A DNA stretch of 64,000 nt from Dipteronia dyeriana (taxonomy: Eukaryota > Streptophyta > Magnoliopsida > Sapindales > Sapindaceae): contig CM065299.1 in assembly GCA_032871835.1 (NCBI GenBank), forward strand, positions 80,006,204 to 80,070,203, written 5' to 3'. The position numbers and the translations under genes are program-made. This document shows, one piece after another, positions 12,841-24,019 of the stretch. Positions within the stretch are counted from its first letter, which is position 1; each line of letters opens with the position of its first letter. The notes under the pieces were generated by a model. It was not told the origin of the DNA, made no database searches, and saw only the letters and a list, made by a program, of their open reading frames with translations.

Positions 12841-13354
12841 TTTTGAGCAAAGTTAAATTCATAAAATATTTCTGACTTTGTAGAATTATGAGTCGTTGCA
12901 CTATCGGCGAGACATATTTTTCCTTCTAGGAATTTTATGAACATTATTTGTAACGTCATTTTATATCTCATCTGAAATGATAATAATCCCTTTTGTTTTT
13001 TCAATAGGTTTATTCTATAAACCTTTTCATTTATTGAACGACGCCTAACGTCTTTTTAATCTTTTCAGAATTATTCTACTGCTCTTGATATTCTTCTTGA
13101 GAGCGTCAAACATGTATGAAATGGATAAAATATCATTTCCAATTTCATTATTTGTTAGGATATTTAATCATTTTTATGATACTCACATTATACTGTTGGG
13201 ATGTGTAGATCTTTTTGCTCAAATGAATGACATGTAAACATATCACTTCATATATATGAGATAAAACAAAATCATTAATCATATTGATTTTCGAACTTCC
13301 GGTTTGACCATGAACTATAAATTCATATATAAAATACAGAAAACTTCAAATTCT

Positions 13355-13600
13355 AAATGGATTTGAAACCCTAGATTCCAAACAATGAAGTATGACATTC
13401 ATGTATAAAACATTGGATCTAGAACTTCATATTCTCATAGGTTTTTAAAACTTTGTCGTATGCCATTCGAGTATAATATTGGATCCAGAACTCCAGGTTC
13501 TTATCGGTTTTTAAAACCATGTCGTATAGCATTTATGTATATAACACTGGATCCAGAACTCCAGGTTCTTATCGGTTTTCAAAACTGTGCCAGTTTAAAT
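13355..13600 (+). repeat. Tandem repeat, 66-68 bp units, about three copies
   Basis: Units start at 13415, 13481 and 13549 with 'ggatccagaactcc' or a close variant. Each contains 'ggtttttaaaac' and 'gtcgtat'. A more diverged unit lies just before. Function unknown. Confidence 0.75.
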
Positions 13601-13669
13601 ACCATAAATCCAGAAACTTTAAGTATTGTTTAGTCGGTCTAGCCGATCTCATATATTGTGTAGAATCTA

Positions 13670-14110
13670 ATAATATGAATATTGAAAAAACATAATAAAT
13701 AAATCCATAACTATATATAGGTTCTGTCGATGCAGTCATTGTCAGTCTCTATCGACATAGCTACAACTAGTCTTATATATTGCGAATAATTAAATGCGAA
13801 TATTGAAAAATCGTAATGAATAAATCCAGAAATATAATAGGTTCTGTCGACACAGCCGTAGCCAGTTTTATATATTGTGTATAATTAAATGCGACAGCCG
13901 TAGCCAGTCTCCATCGATACAGCCGTAACCGGTTTTATATATTGTGTATAATTAAATGCGAATATTTAAACAATTCTATGAGGCTAAGCTCACCTGATAT
14001 GTTGTATAAAAATAAATGCAAATATTTAAACAATTCCAGGAGGCAAAGATCACCTAATATGTTGTTTAAAAATAAATGCAAATATTTAAACAATATAAAT
14101 AAATCCAAAA
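13670..14110 (+). repeat. Degenerate tandem array of short shared modules
   Basis: The array reuses the modules 'ggttctgtcga', 'cagccgtagccag', 'ttatatattgtgtataatt' and 'aatgcgaatatt' several times. It ends with two near-copies containing 'aatatttaaacaattc' and 'cacctgatatgttg'. Short readable frames here (for example 13942-14130) merely reflect the repeat. Confidence 0.7.
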
Positions 14111-14382
14111 CTATATATAGGATCCGTTGACGGCATAAGCCATTATGTATAGGGAACTATAAATAAATCTAGAATATTGAGATATAAGTAAATCATTCAT
14201 CATGAGATCCTCTTTACTTACATATAATCGTTCTGAAAACGTATTGTGAATAAATAAAATAACTAATGAATAAAGATGAGAGAGATGAGAGTATTAGGTG
14301 AAGAAAGAGAGAAATAAGAATGACGAGAGAGAGAGAACATAGTAGCTTTGAGTGACGAGAGAGAGAGAATATAGTAGTAGAG

Positions 14383-14926
14383 ATGTACATTTTTCCCCGG
14401 GGCCCAATTCCTCGTGTCTCCATCCCCATTTGGGGATTTTTTTGGGGGGAGAAATGGAGAAATTGGGAGGGGGGGGGGGGGGGGGGGATGGGATGGGGAT
14501 GAAAATCATTCCCAAATTGAAATGGGGATGGGGGACCCCTCCCCCTCCCCATTTCCCTATTTTTCCTACAATTATATTGAAATGGAGAAGGGGATGAGAT
14601 CCCCCTTCCCCATTTTCCCATTTCCCCCAAACATATATAAATATAATAATAATATATATTTTTATATTTATAATGTATTAATGAATTTTATTTTGTATTT
14701 GTAATGGAGTATTTGTTTGTTTTTAGTTAAATGGGAAAATAGGGAAACAAGGAAACAGGGAAAATGGATGAAAACGAGAAAAAAGGAGGAAAATGGAAAA
14801 TTGGGGATGTGGATGGATATACCTCCCCCCAAAATTCCCCATCCTTATTTTTTCAAAATGGGGAAGTGGGGGGATGGGGGGACCTATATCCATCCCCATT
14901 CCCCATTCCCCAAATGTACATATCTA
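14383..14926. mobile_element. G/C-run-rich MITE-like repeat
   Basis: The unit is bounded by inverted ATGTACATTT ends (about 14383 and 14926). It is made of runs such as 'ggggatgggg' and 'ccccattcccc', including a 19-G run at 14469-14487, around an AT-rich core. Several frames are open only because of the low complexity. The flanking duplication could not be settled, so the element class is uncertain. Confidence 0.5.
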
Positions 14927-15024
14927 TATAGTAGCTTTGCGTTGATTTCTTGGGAGCTCTAAAATGTTCTAATGCTGCTCAGCTCGTTTCTTTTTATTGC
15001 CTTGTTGCCTTACTCATATACTTA

Positions 15025-15328
15025 GAGTTTGTTTGGTTGAGCTTTTGAAACATATCTATTAGTAAAAGATCTACTTGTAGTAGATCTATAAAAAATAGAG
15101 TTTTTGAAAAAAAAAATATAGTTGTTTGGTTAGTAGATTTTTTTTAAAACAATATCTATTTTGAGAAGTACCTCCCCATGAGTTTTTGTCTAGTAGAGTG
15201 ATAAACTCTACTAGCATCTAATTAATTTAAAATAGACAACCTTAAAAGTACAACCAAACAACTCTAAAAAATTCAAATAAAAGTTCATAGATATTTTGGA
15301 GTAGTAAAAAGCTCCACCAAACGAGCAC
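15025..15328. mobile_element. Tourist-like (PIF/Harbinger) MITE, TSD TTA
   Basis: The imperfect terminal inverted repeats are GAGTTTGTTTGGTTGAGC and, as reverse complement, GTGCTCGTTTGGTGGAGC. The flanks are TTA at 15022-15024 and TTA at 15329-15331. Size is 304 bp, with no coding capacity. The size, 3-bp TTA duplication and GTTTGGT-type ends fit the Tourist group. Confidence 0.8.
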
Positions 15329-15559
15329 TTAGCCACTAAGTTAATGCGTCAAGTAGTGGAAAGCCACCTGTGTTATAACATAATCATCCATTGTTTATGT
15401 ATTTTCTTTTTTCAAGTTATTAGGATGTTAAAATAAATTGTATATATAAATTCCTAGATTTCGTATCTTTATTTTATTTAATAATATATTTCATTCAACT
15501 TTGTATTGAAATAGTGCAAAGGGGTTTTGGAGAGTTGTTGTAGCCTATAGGGATAGTAA

Positions 15560-16496
15560 GATGCCGTTTGGTATAGGGTAATCAAAATAATATGATTCCT
15601 GAGAAAGTTAAACACAGTAATGTGATTCCTGAGAAACTTGTACATGTGTGTTTGGTTGTGTATGACAATATTACGTAGGATTCTTGGGAATATTAAGTAA
15701 CCATGTTTAGTTGTACATGAGAATTTGTTTTTTAATTATTAAAAACGAAAAAAAAAAATCAACTTATATGGTTAAAAAAAATAACCAAATCCATTTCTCA
15801 AACATCATCACCAACCCAATCCGTTCATCCCTTTCTTTCCATCTCTCTCTGTGTCTTTCTCTCCAAATCATCTTCACGTTGTCGTCGTCGCCGCCTCCGA
15901 CCGGTCTTGATCTTCGTCGTCGTCTGCATCGAAGCTCACTGTCGCATCTGCATCAAAGTTCGTCTACGCTTCTGCATCATCTAAGCTCGTCGTTGTCGTC
16001 TTCGTCTTCGTTCGCCGTCGTCGTCTTTGTCTTCGTCATCATCGAAGCTCGATACCGTCGTTGCATCGTCGAGCAAACCCAGATTTATACTTGCTGCAAC
16101 TTTTTGTTCCATTTTGTGTTGGTGATGATGTTTGAGATGCTTATTTGGTAATGGTTTAATAAAAGATTATTTGTGAGTTATGATTGTGTTTTGATTATGG
16201 ATTTTAGAAATGAAATTGGGGATTTTAGTATTAACGTTGAGAAGGATTGTGAAGAACAAAGAAGAAGAAAATAAAATAAAAATAGATTTTTTTAATGATT
16301 ATGAGTCCCACGGTATGAATCAGATAGAGGTAATCTGAAACCCACTTATTATGTGGGAATCACATTACCCCCGGATAATGTGATTGCCATGGGATTTACT
16401 TTTTCGGGAAATAAAAAACTCAAACTTATTACTAAACATGAGAATACTTTGAAATTCTCATTCTCATATAAAGATGTCACCATACCAAACGATCTT
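15560..16496. mobile_element. Tourist-like non-autonomous element, TSD TAA
   Basis: The ends carry CGTTTGGTAT in inverted orientation (about 15564 and 16492), with TAA on both sides (15557-15559, 16497-16499). Subterminal 'atgtgattcctgag' copies lie near the left end and 'aatgtgattgcc' near the right. The interior has a gtc/tcg-rich low-complexity stretch at 15890-16070. That stretch keeps one frame open (15711-16151, Ser-rich), which I do not consider a gene. Exact end alignment is off by about two bases. Confidence 0.6.
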
Positions 16497-16884
16497 TAAA
16501 ACATAAAGTTTGTATCATTAGAAAGAAAAGGAAATCGTAACAGAGAAAAAGGAAAAAAATAATTAAAAGATATTCATATCCACTGCTCTAACTATTTTTT
16601 TTTTACATCGGCTGTAACTTTTTTTACATCAGCTATAATTAAGAAAAATGGACCAATAGTTATATATATATATATTTACTTGAGTCTTGTGGGAGAGGAA
16701 TTTGGATTTTTTTTTCTGTCTCTCCTACAGTGTAACACATTATATACAATTATTGAAAACGAAATGAAATATATAAACATTTAAACGAAAAAAAAAAAAA
16801 GTAAACAGCAATATTACATAATTTTTCTCATAAAATATTTTTGTACACTCATATTGTAATAAAAAAATTTGTATTTCTAAAATA

Positions 16885-17377
16885 CATGACCGATCCTGAG
16901 ATTTTTAGGGCCCGAGTTGAAGTATAAAAAATGAGGCTCTCGATATTTTATGTATGTTTATTAGATTTTTTTTCTCTAATAAATACTTATAAATATCAAT
17001 ATAATATCTAATAAATACTTGTAAATATCAATTTAATAAGAGTGTTATACCATTTTTTTTATATATGAAAGATAATTATTAATGGGATTAGTATTCAAGT
17101 ATTCAACACACTCTAATAGTTGGGTTTTATAATTTATGGACTCTTAAAAGGAAATATGTTTGATCGGTCTATTTTGAATTCATTTATGAGTTTATTAGTT
17201 TGAAAAAAAATAGATATTCAGTTAGCTTTTTTAAACTCATTTTTATGAGTTAGTTTAAGTTCATATAAAGGTTATATCTAAAATCATTTAAAAAAAAAAA
17301 AAAAAAACTTTAGGAGCCTATACAGATCGGGGGTCCTAGACGATCGTTTCACTGGACTACCCCTAGAGTCGGGCCTG
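16885..17377. mobile_element. hAT-type MITE, perfect 8-bp TSD
   Basis: The flanks are an exact 8-bp duplication, CTAAAATA, at 16877-16884 and 17378-17385. The ends are imperfect inverted repeats of the CAGGCCCGGCTCTAG type. The element (493 bp) matches another copy inside the OPT pseudogene at 49678-50142 along most of its length. Shared text includes 'ctctaataaatacttgtaaatatcaat', split across both copies, and 'ggtcctag' near the right end. Non-autonomous, no coding. Confidence 0.85.
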
Positions 17378-17462
17378 CTAAAATATCTTTATATTTAAAT
17401 ACTTAAAATACATGGCTTTAAGAGGAGTTATAGGAACGGAGCGTAACGTAATTAATAATATT

Positions 17463-18183
17463 TAGAGCCGACAAAATTGACCCGTAACCCGCCAACCCGA
17501 CACGAACCCGAGGTCAATAAACGGTTTGGATTGGCTTCTTAACGGGTTCGGGTCATACTCGGGTCGACCCATGTAACCCGATTATTATAGGGGTCGTGTC
17601 GGGTTTGGTTAAACGGGTTCGCGGGTGACCCGTTCAACCCATTTAGTCATATAGATATATTTATAATTATCATTATTATAGGGTTACAAATGAATTTTAA
17701 AATACTATATAACCATTCTTTTGGTAACCATTCTTTAGGTTTTACTGTTTCAGCAGCAATCACTGATTTTGTTTGGACTATGGATGGTTATTTTTGCCTT
17801 TCAGGATGACTGTATTTAATTATATATTTGATGGTATTATATTGGATTTGATTGGATTATAAAAAATTATTACTCTATTAGGTTGGATGTATTTGTGGTA
17901 GACTGAAAAATTACAAATTTAATATGATTTTTCTGAAAAATGTTATGCAAACGGGTTCGGGTTAAACGGGTCACACGGGTCAAACCCGACCCATCATGAC
18001 CCGATCAGATTATTAAATGTATTACGGGTCAAACCGTATAACCCGTTTAGTTAACCGGGTCGTGACGAGTTTCAAAAGGTTAACTCGTTTAATTAAACTA
18101 GTCGTGTCTGGTTAAGGTTAATACTATTCGGATCGTATCGAATTTAGGTCAATCCTACCCATGAACCCGAATTGTCAGCCCTA
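17463..18183. mobile_element. hAT-type MITE rich in GGGTC/GACCC motifs, perfect 8-bp TSD
   Basis: The exact 8-bp duplication ATAATATT lies at 17455-17462 and 18184-18191. The ends are TAGAGCCGACA and TAGGGCTGACA (inverted). Both arms carry many copies of 'gggtc', 'gacccg' and 'aacccg' around an AT-rich centre (17640-17940). The element is 721 bp, non-coding, and sits 85 bp from the previous hAT MITE. Confidence 0.85.
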
Positions 18184-18799
18184 ATAATATTGAGATATTA
18201 ATTGGGAATGAGGATAAATGGGAAATTGTTGGACAATAATGAGGGCAGAGGTTTTCTTTTCAACAGGTCACGTGATCTTGGTGGTTCGTCTATTGGGTCA
18301 GGTCTAGGAGTGCTAGTGCGCTCAAAGCTAATTAATGAGGGGAAAGGAAAAAAGAAAGTGGGCTCTTAAAAAAAAACAATCAGTTGGGTATGGCCTGTCT
18401 TTTGGGCCAACTAGAGCTGCATTTGGATCCAAAGAGAAGGGGGACTCAAATGCCTGTTGTGATGAATTAAAAATTAGGGATTAGAGAAAGTTAAAATTGG
18501 GAAGGAGAGAAAGGAGTGGTGGTTAGAGGTGGAAGCGTGTAGCTCGGGATGATGATCCGGACGCTGATACGTTGACCTTGAGCACTGGGTTGGGGAAACA
18601 AATGGTGGAGGAAGATGTCAGCCAAATGGGTGGCGACGCAAAGCGAAGCAGACGTGATGATGAGATTGGCTCGGTGTCTCACACATCTACACAGGTGGGG
18701 GATGATGGTGATGGCCGTGTGTATGGCGAGGACAGTCGATTGGAGAATGAACATAGGATATTGGCATGTTGTTCTCAACTGGTCGGCTGGCCGGACGTA

Positions 18800-19490
18800 A
18801 TGAAAATATTCAGCTGGAACGTTCGGGGATTGGGTACTGACCGAATGTTCCGAGTTTTACAAAATCATAAGCACAATTATAACCCGAACGAGATGTTCTT
18901 AATGGAAACTATGGTTGGTCATGCGAGGTTCGAGAAACTTCAAGTTTTGCTTGGGTATGCGGGTAAAATTGTAGTTGATAGTGTTGGTCGTTCATTTGGT
19001 TTGTGCATGTTCTGGTCCGAGAATGTGGATGTTGTATTATTATCCTACTCGCAAGGTCATGTTGACGTGCAGGTAAGGATTCATCAGGCAAAGGTTTGGT
19101 GTTTGACCGGATTTTATGGTCACCTGGAACGAAGTAAACGCTGCCATTCCTGGACTCTGCTACGACACTTAGCTGGTAATCTGGTATGTCTCCTTTACCG
19201 TGGATGTGCATGAGGGACAATAAAGTGCTGGATATGTCGGAGAAAAGTGGGGGATTCCAAGAGAGTGGAATAGCATCTCGAGTTTCGTGAGGCAGTTGAA
19301 GTGCGGATTGGAGGATTTGGGTTTTTCTAGTCCTTTGTTCACTTGTTGTAGTAGTAGAAATGGTGATGATATGGTTCAAGAGAGGTTAGACCTATCCTAA
19401 TGGAAGTTGTAGAGGATTTGGAGTGGAAATGAAGGGGCAGGAGGTAGACATTTTTCCATTGAGGAGTGTTGGGTAGAGGAGTGTCACGAG
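18800..19490 (+). pseudogene. LINE ORF2 apurinic-type endonuclease domain
   Basis: Starting at the ATG at 18800 the frame reads MKIFSWNVRGLG, the classic N-terminus of plant L1-type ORF2 endonuclease. FLMET (catalytic Glu), a VDSVGRSFGLCMFW segment and FTGFYGH-like LTGFYGH follow. The first frame stops at 19213. The next conserved segment (normally GDFNE...SEKSGG) continues in another frame at about 19190-19260, with the GDFNE motif corrupted to RDNKV. The reading frame extends upstream to 18572, where a basic, polar region may be a remnant of the N-terminal part. The endonuclease would nick target DNA; this copy is frameshifted and cut at about 19511. Confidence 0.8.
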
Positions 19491-19511
19491 CTAGTTACTA
19501 ATAGATGGGAG

Positions 19512-20770
19512 TGTTTTAGGGTTTTTGCCCTTAAGTTTGTATTTTGTAAATGATGATAAATTATAAAAAAAAGTAGTATTTTCATTCAATTTATATATCT
19601 CATACTTTTATATTATATGCGTTAAACATCTAAGATTGATGGATATAATCTCAAACTGAATATATGAGTGTCACGTATAAAGGAATTCAGTTTGACACAT
19701 ACAATCTAAAGAGTCCGTAGAGAGGAAATAAAGTTGGGCCCTTTATTTGTGGTTAATATACAGCTGTGGTCCATTTTATAATGTACGGTGGTCTTATCCT
19801 AGACTAATCATATGGTGATATGAGAATGGATACACCTTATATGATGTGATCATATAGAACTAAGCCACGATATATATGAGTCTCTCGCCAATATCTGTTA
19901 CTTGGGAAGATTTATATATATATATCGATAAACGATGGTTGTATATGGATGATCTTAATCTTGAGTATCTTACTGACTTCTTCAAGTTAGATCGTGGTTT
20001 TTGATTTACCATGGGTGAGATCGGAGTGGCATTCCCGATCAATATCTCTATATCTTGGAATTGCGGTTTGGCTTGTGGCTGGTAAGGTTTGTATACAATA
20101 GTGAAATCTACTCCTTCTTGTGAGAAGTAGAGAAGTAGGCCCCTTAAGGGTTGATTCGTGGCTTAAACAATTAAGAGCGCCCTCTTTCTTCCGTAAAGGA
20201 ATGAATGATATAATTGTTTATTAGAGAATCAATGGTACTTAATGGAAAAGATAGAATTATAAGGGTATAACAAACTTTATGACCCAACTCTAATATGAAC
20301 TACTTGCGAAGGATCGTACCACATGTAATAACTATATCGATGGACACTGATTTTTAGTTTGTGTAAAAACATCTAAAGTTACGAGAGTGCAGTCTTGGGT
20401 TTTTAGTTGAGTAATTTCGAGGTTAATAATCATAAAATATTAATTAAAGAGTTTAATTAATTTTTCTAAGGATTATTGGAGCTCAAGACGGTTGGTCCAT
20501 TAGGTCCTCTTACTAGTCCGGAACGTTGATAATAACAAAGGTCTCAGTTAATTATTTGGATGGTCCAATTAATTATTTAAGAAAGTAACAAGAATTTTAT
20601 TTAGACAATTAATTAAATGATGTAATTAATATTTTATGATTATTAACCTCGGAATTACTCCACTAAAAACCCAAAACTGCACTTTCGTAACTGTAGATGT
20701 TTTTATACAAACCAATTTAGTTTACAGAATGTGTTAGAGAATATCCATTCATGCGCTACACACCTTAACA
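19512..20770 (+). mobile_element. LTR-like insertion in the LINE
   Basis: The block starts TGTTTTAGGG after the LINE segment and ends ...CTTAACA before LINE sequence resumes. Its middle (19640-20340) is co-linear with the repeat at 1-660. The start resembles a short piece at 42147 ('tttgtaaatg' preceded by a TGTT...GGGTTT motif). Target duplications do not match cleanly, so the boundaries carry a few bases of uncertainty. Probably a solo LTR. Confidence 0.55.
20358..20713. repeat. Long inverted repeat (fold-back), arms about 90 bp
   Basis: The left arm 20358-20447 and the right arm 20627-20713 are reverse complements with few mismatches. Both contain 'gttaataatcataaaatatt' (left orientation), 'gggtttttagt' and 'aaaaacatct'. 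The loop is about 180 bp and holds no gene. It could be a MITE nested in the LTR-like block or a palindrome within it. RNA from it would fold into a strong hairpin. Confidence 0.8.
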
Positions 20771-21145
20771 TGTGGAATAAAATGTTAAGGAGGGGGCTTA
20801 AGGAGGAAATTATAAATACATAGAAAGAGCTCAAGTTTATGTCTAAGAGCATTGTTCTAGGGGTTTGGAAGAAGATTCAAGAGCTGGAATCTCGCTTGAA
20901 TAGTTGCATGGAGATAAAGGAGAGTTACTGGTGGCATTGGTCAAGGATAGAATGGCTTTGGAGTGGAGACAAGAACACAAAGAATTTTCATATGAAGGCT
21001 TCGGTTAGAAAAAGTTCGGAACATGGTGATGGGATTGGTTGGTAAGGATGGTGACTGGAAGACTTGTAAGCAGAATATGGAAAATATGGTGGTTAACTAT
21101 TTTTCTAAGCTTTTCAAATTGAACTCCCTGACACAGGACGACAGG
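20771..21145 (+). pseudogene. LINE ORF2 connector before the RT domain
   Basis: Plus-strand frames read KKIQELESRLNSC and then SRIEWLWSGDKNTKNFHMKA. These are the coiled linker and the W-x-GDxNTKxFH motif found just before the RT of plant L1-type ORF2. A frame change follows at about 21040, and the reading is then interrupted by the next insertion. Confidence 0.75.
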
Positions 21146-21814
21146 GTAAGATGTGTGCAACCAAAATTATCAATACAAATATACACTTACCTTGATTCTG
21201 ATTTTGCAATTTGAAAATAATATGTACAAGGTTATACTAAACAACCTAAAGGGAGGGGGGTGAATAGGTTGTCTCTCACTTTTGATAAATCTTTCGAGAC
21301 TAGTGACAAAACCTTGATAAGCTTACAAATTAACATTCAACATGATTGTTATAAGAAAACAATATATTCATATATGCTCAAATCTCCACTTTTAGTCTAC
21401 AAAACATACAACAAGAATCAATGCATCTTATAAAAAATATATTCAATGTAGAACGAAATTCCATAAGTTGTATTTAGAGAATTACAATGTGGTACTTTAC
21501 AACTTAAATGGAATATCACAAGATACAAAGTTATCTAACATATACAAACAATATTGTGTGAGGAAGTCAACTTACATATAAAATTCTATCCACATTATTC
21601 AAATAACAACTACCAATATAAGAGAGATAGGGATAGAGAAAAGTTGACACACGATATAACGTGGTAAAACTCCGAAGAGGAAACATCCACGGGTTAGAAA
21701 CCACCGGCAAACAAAATCCACTAGTAGATAAGAAAAGTATAATCTCTCAAGTGACCCTTTCACCTAGAAACTACCCTCCTATGCTACTCATGAAAATGTC
21801 GCTCTCTTGCTCAA

Positions 21815-22015
21815 CAATCCGAGGCCTCACACCTCTTGTCAAGACTTCCTCGCTCACCTTTCTGGATCCTCACGACCCTAGGCAAGACTTCTTGTTCAAC
21901 TATCCTAGTCCACCCGACTCTTGTCAAGACTTCTTTGCTTGACAATCCGAGGTCTCCCACCTCTTGCCAAGACTTTCTTGCTCAACAACATAGGTCTCAC
22001 ACCTATTGTCAAAAC
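21815..22015 (+). repeat. Short tandem repeat, about 35-45 bp units
   Basis: 'cttgtcaagacttc' or a close variant recurs about five times, alternating with 'caatccgaggtct' or 'cacacct'. It lies inside the minus-strand LTR-like block. Confidence 0.65.
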
Positions 22016-23662
22016 TTTCTTATCACAAGGCATCTAGGTGATCATGAATGCAAAACACAAACAAGCACGCAACATAGAATAAGATGATCAACAAATTCTA
22101 TGGAAACTAAAATTAATCAATGAGCACACAAAGTATATTTTCTAGTTTATAATCCAAAAGTGACACCACACAAGATGATGCATGGGCATATGAAATGTAT
22201 GGATTAGGTACACTCCATGAAGATCTAGACATAGACAATAAAGTTTATAAAACAAGATTGTTTAGACCTTATGCATGAATAAAAATCTAGAGCATGACAA
22301 ATTTTCAAACACTCACTTTCAACCTAGATTTTATTCATGTTACGAAAGCTTGAAATAAACATGTTCATGAAGTACATATTCAAGACTTTAGTACTAACAC
22401 AAAAATACTAGAAACACAAGATATGATCAATCAAATCTCTAGCAATCATTTAGAGCATATATTCACAAAATAGTCAATTAAACTCTAATAGACTCTAAAT
22501 ATAAAATCAAATGTGCTAATCCTAGATCTATTCAACAAATGAGTTCTAGCATATGATAAGACTATTAATCATGAAAATAAATTCAATCAAAGCATAAATA
22601 GTTCTAGATAAGATGCTAGCACAATACAACTCATAATCATGTGAAAACATAGGTTTGATTGAAACCTAACTCACAATCAAGTTTCTAATTAAGCACAACT
22701 AGCATTTAATTGAAGATCTATCACTCATCAACATATTTTCAAGTCAAATACACACAAGTAGGAAGAAGACCCGAGGTATTTGAACATTAGAATCAAGAAA
22801 ATCAAAAGATAAACCAATACCTTGTCAATTTCGAGTACAGTCACGAAAATGGTGCGATCCACCAGAAAAATTTAACAAATGACTTCAAGGTTGCTTAGAG
22901 ATGATAGAGGAATTCAATACGAAACTTCTCCAACTTGAATCACTCAAATCGGATAAGAAATGAGAGAGATATGGTGATTCAAAGTTGAGAGAAAAATCTG
23001 AAAATTTTCTGCACTACATTTTCTTCTTCCTTGGATTCAAATGAAAGAGAGAAGAGATATATAAAGGAGAGGGAATGAAAGAGCATGAAAAGACCAAAAT
23101 ACCCCCTTTGAGAATGCTTCCCCGAGATGGCGCGTGGGCATCTTGGGGCAGCAAGGAGTTGTGGCCGAGATGGCGACGCGCCATCTCGGGCTTGCACCAT
23201 TTGATGGCCTTTGGCCATGGTGCACCTCCTTTGCACTCCTCTCACGTTCTTCGACCGTTCTTTGGCCTCCGAACTCAGAATTAGAATCCGTTTGTGGATT
23301 ACGAACTGTAACTTTCTCATGGAAATGGAAATATAAGATACGTAACCCAAAAAATAATAATTCGACTCGATATGTAAAGACGAAGACAGTGTACACAATA
23401 TGACTGGAAAGTATCATAACTTTTGACTCAACTTGAAATCAGTAGTATGAGTAACCGAAATGACCGGAACTCAATCAAGAATGTTTTAAGACTAAAATCA
23501 AGTTCAATATCCATGCTATACAAACATATACATATACAAACACAATTCACACTAGAATGCAAACTACATAGAGATAGTCTCTAATCATGCATTTTCCAGA
23601 ACATGTTATTTTCATACCAATGCATGAGCATTCATCTTCAAGTGTGTGAATGTGTTATACAC

Positions 23663-23815
23663 GGTGCACAATGATGCAGAGACACAAATGAATGAATTGT
23701 ATGTGTACCTATAATGGTGCACAACGATGCAGGGAAACAAATGTATGAATTGTGTGTGTGCCTATAATGGTGCACAACAATGCAGGGACACAAATGTATG
23801 AATTGTGTGTGTGTG
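23663..23815 (+). repeat. Tandem repeat, three 53-bp units
   Basis: Units start at 23663, 23716 and 23769 with 'ggtgcacaa'. They continue 'gatgcag', 'caaatgtatgaattgt' and 'cctataat'. Spacing is exactly 53 bp. It sits in the U3-equivalent part of the minus-strand LTR-like block, where tandem repeats are common. Confidence 0.85.
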
Positions 23816-24019
23816 CCTAAGCCTTGAAAGAGAAAAGAAAGGTCTTAATATACCTTTATAGAATCATGAAGCACTTTTCCCTTTGAAGACTTGAACTTGC
23901 TTGAATAGTTGTCATTTCTTCTTTGAAGCTTGAATCATCATGAATCCTAGACAACTAAACAATACAAAGGAAATGTTGTTTTGATATAGAATAATGCCAA
24001 CATAACTCATAAACCTAAC

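Larger units (their letters stand above)
21150..24019 (-). mobile_element. Minus-strand LTR-like insertion in the LINE
   Basis: Read on the minus strand the block begins TGTTAGGTTTATGAG at 24019. It has a TATA-like run near 23055-23065 (ctttatatatctc) and ends near a 'cacccccctccc' leader motif at about 21250. LINE coding sequence stops before it and resumes after it. No retroviral coding domain was seen, so it is probably a solo LTR plus leader. Two frames at 22979-23417 and 23075-23403 are open only by chance. The left end is not resolved. Confidence 0.5.

Noticed and set aside
14214..14962. Several Gly- or Pro-rich open frames on both strands
   Set aside because: They are caused by G and C runs within one MITE-like repeat.
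15711..16151. 146-codon Ser-rich open frame
   Set aside because: Its middle is a gtc/tcg low-complexity run inside a Tourist-like element.
22979..23417. Overlapping open frames of 89-139 codons on both strands
   Set aside because: They fall in the U3/TATA region of an LTR-like block and show no domain on either strand.
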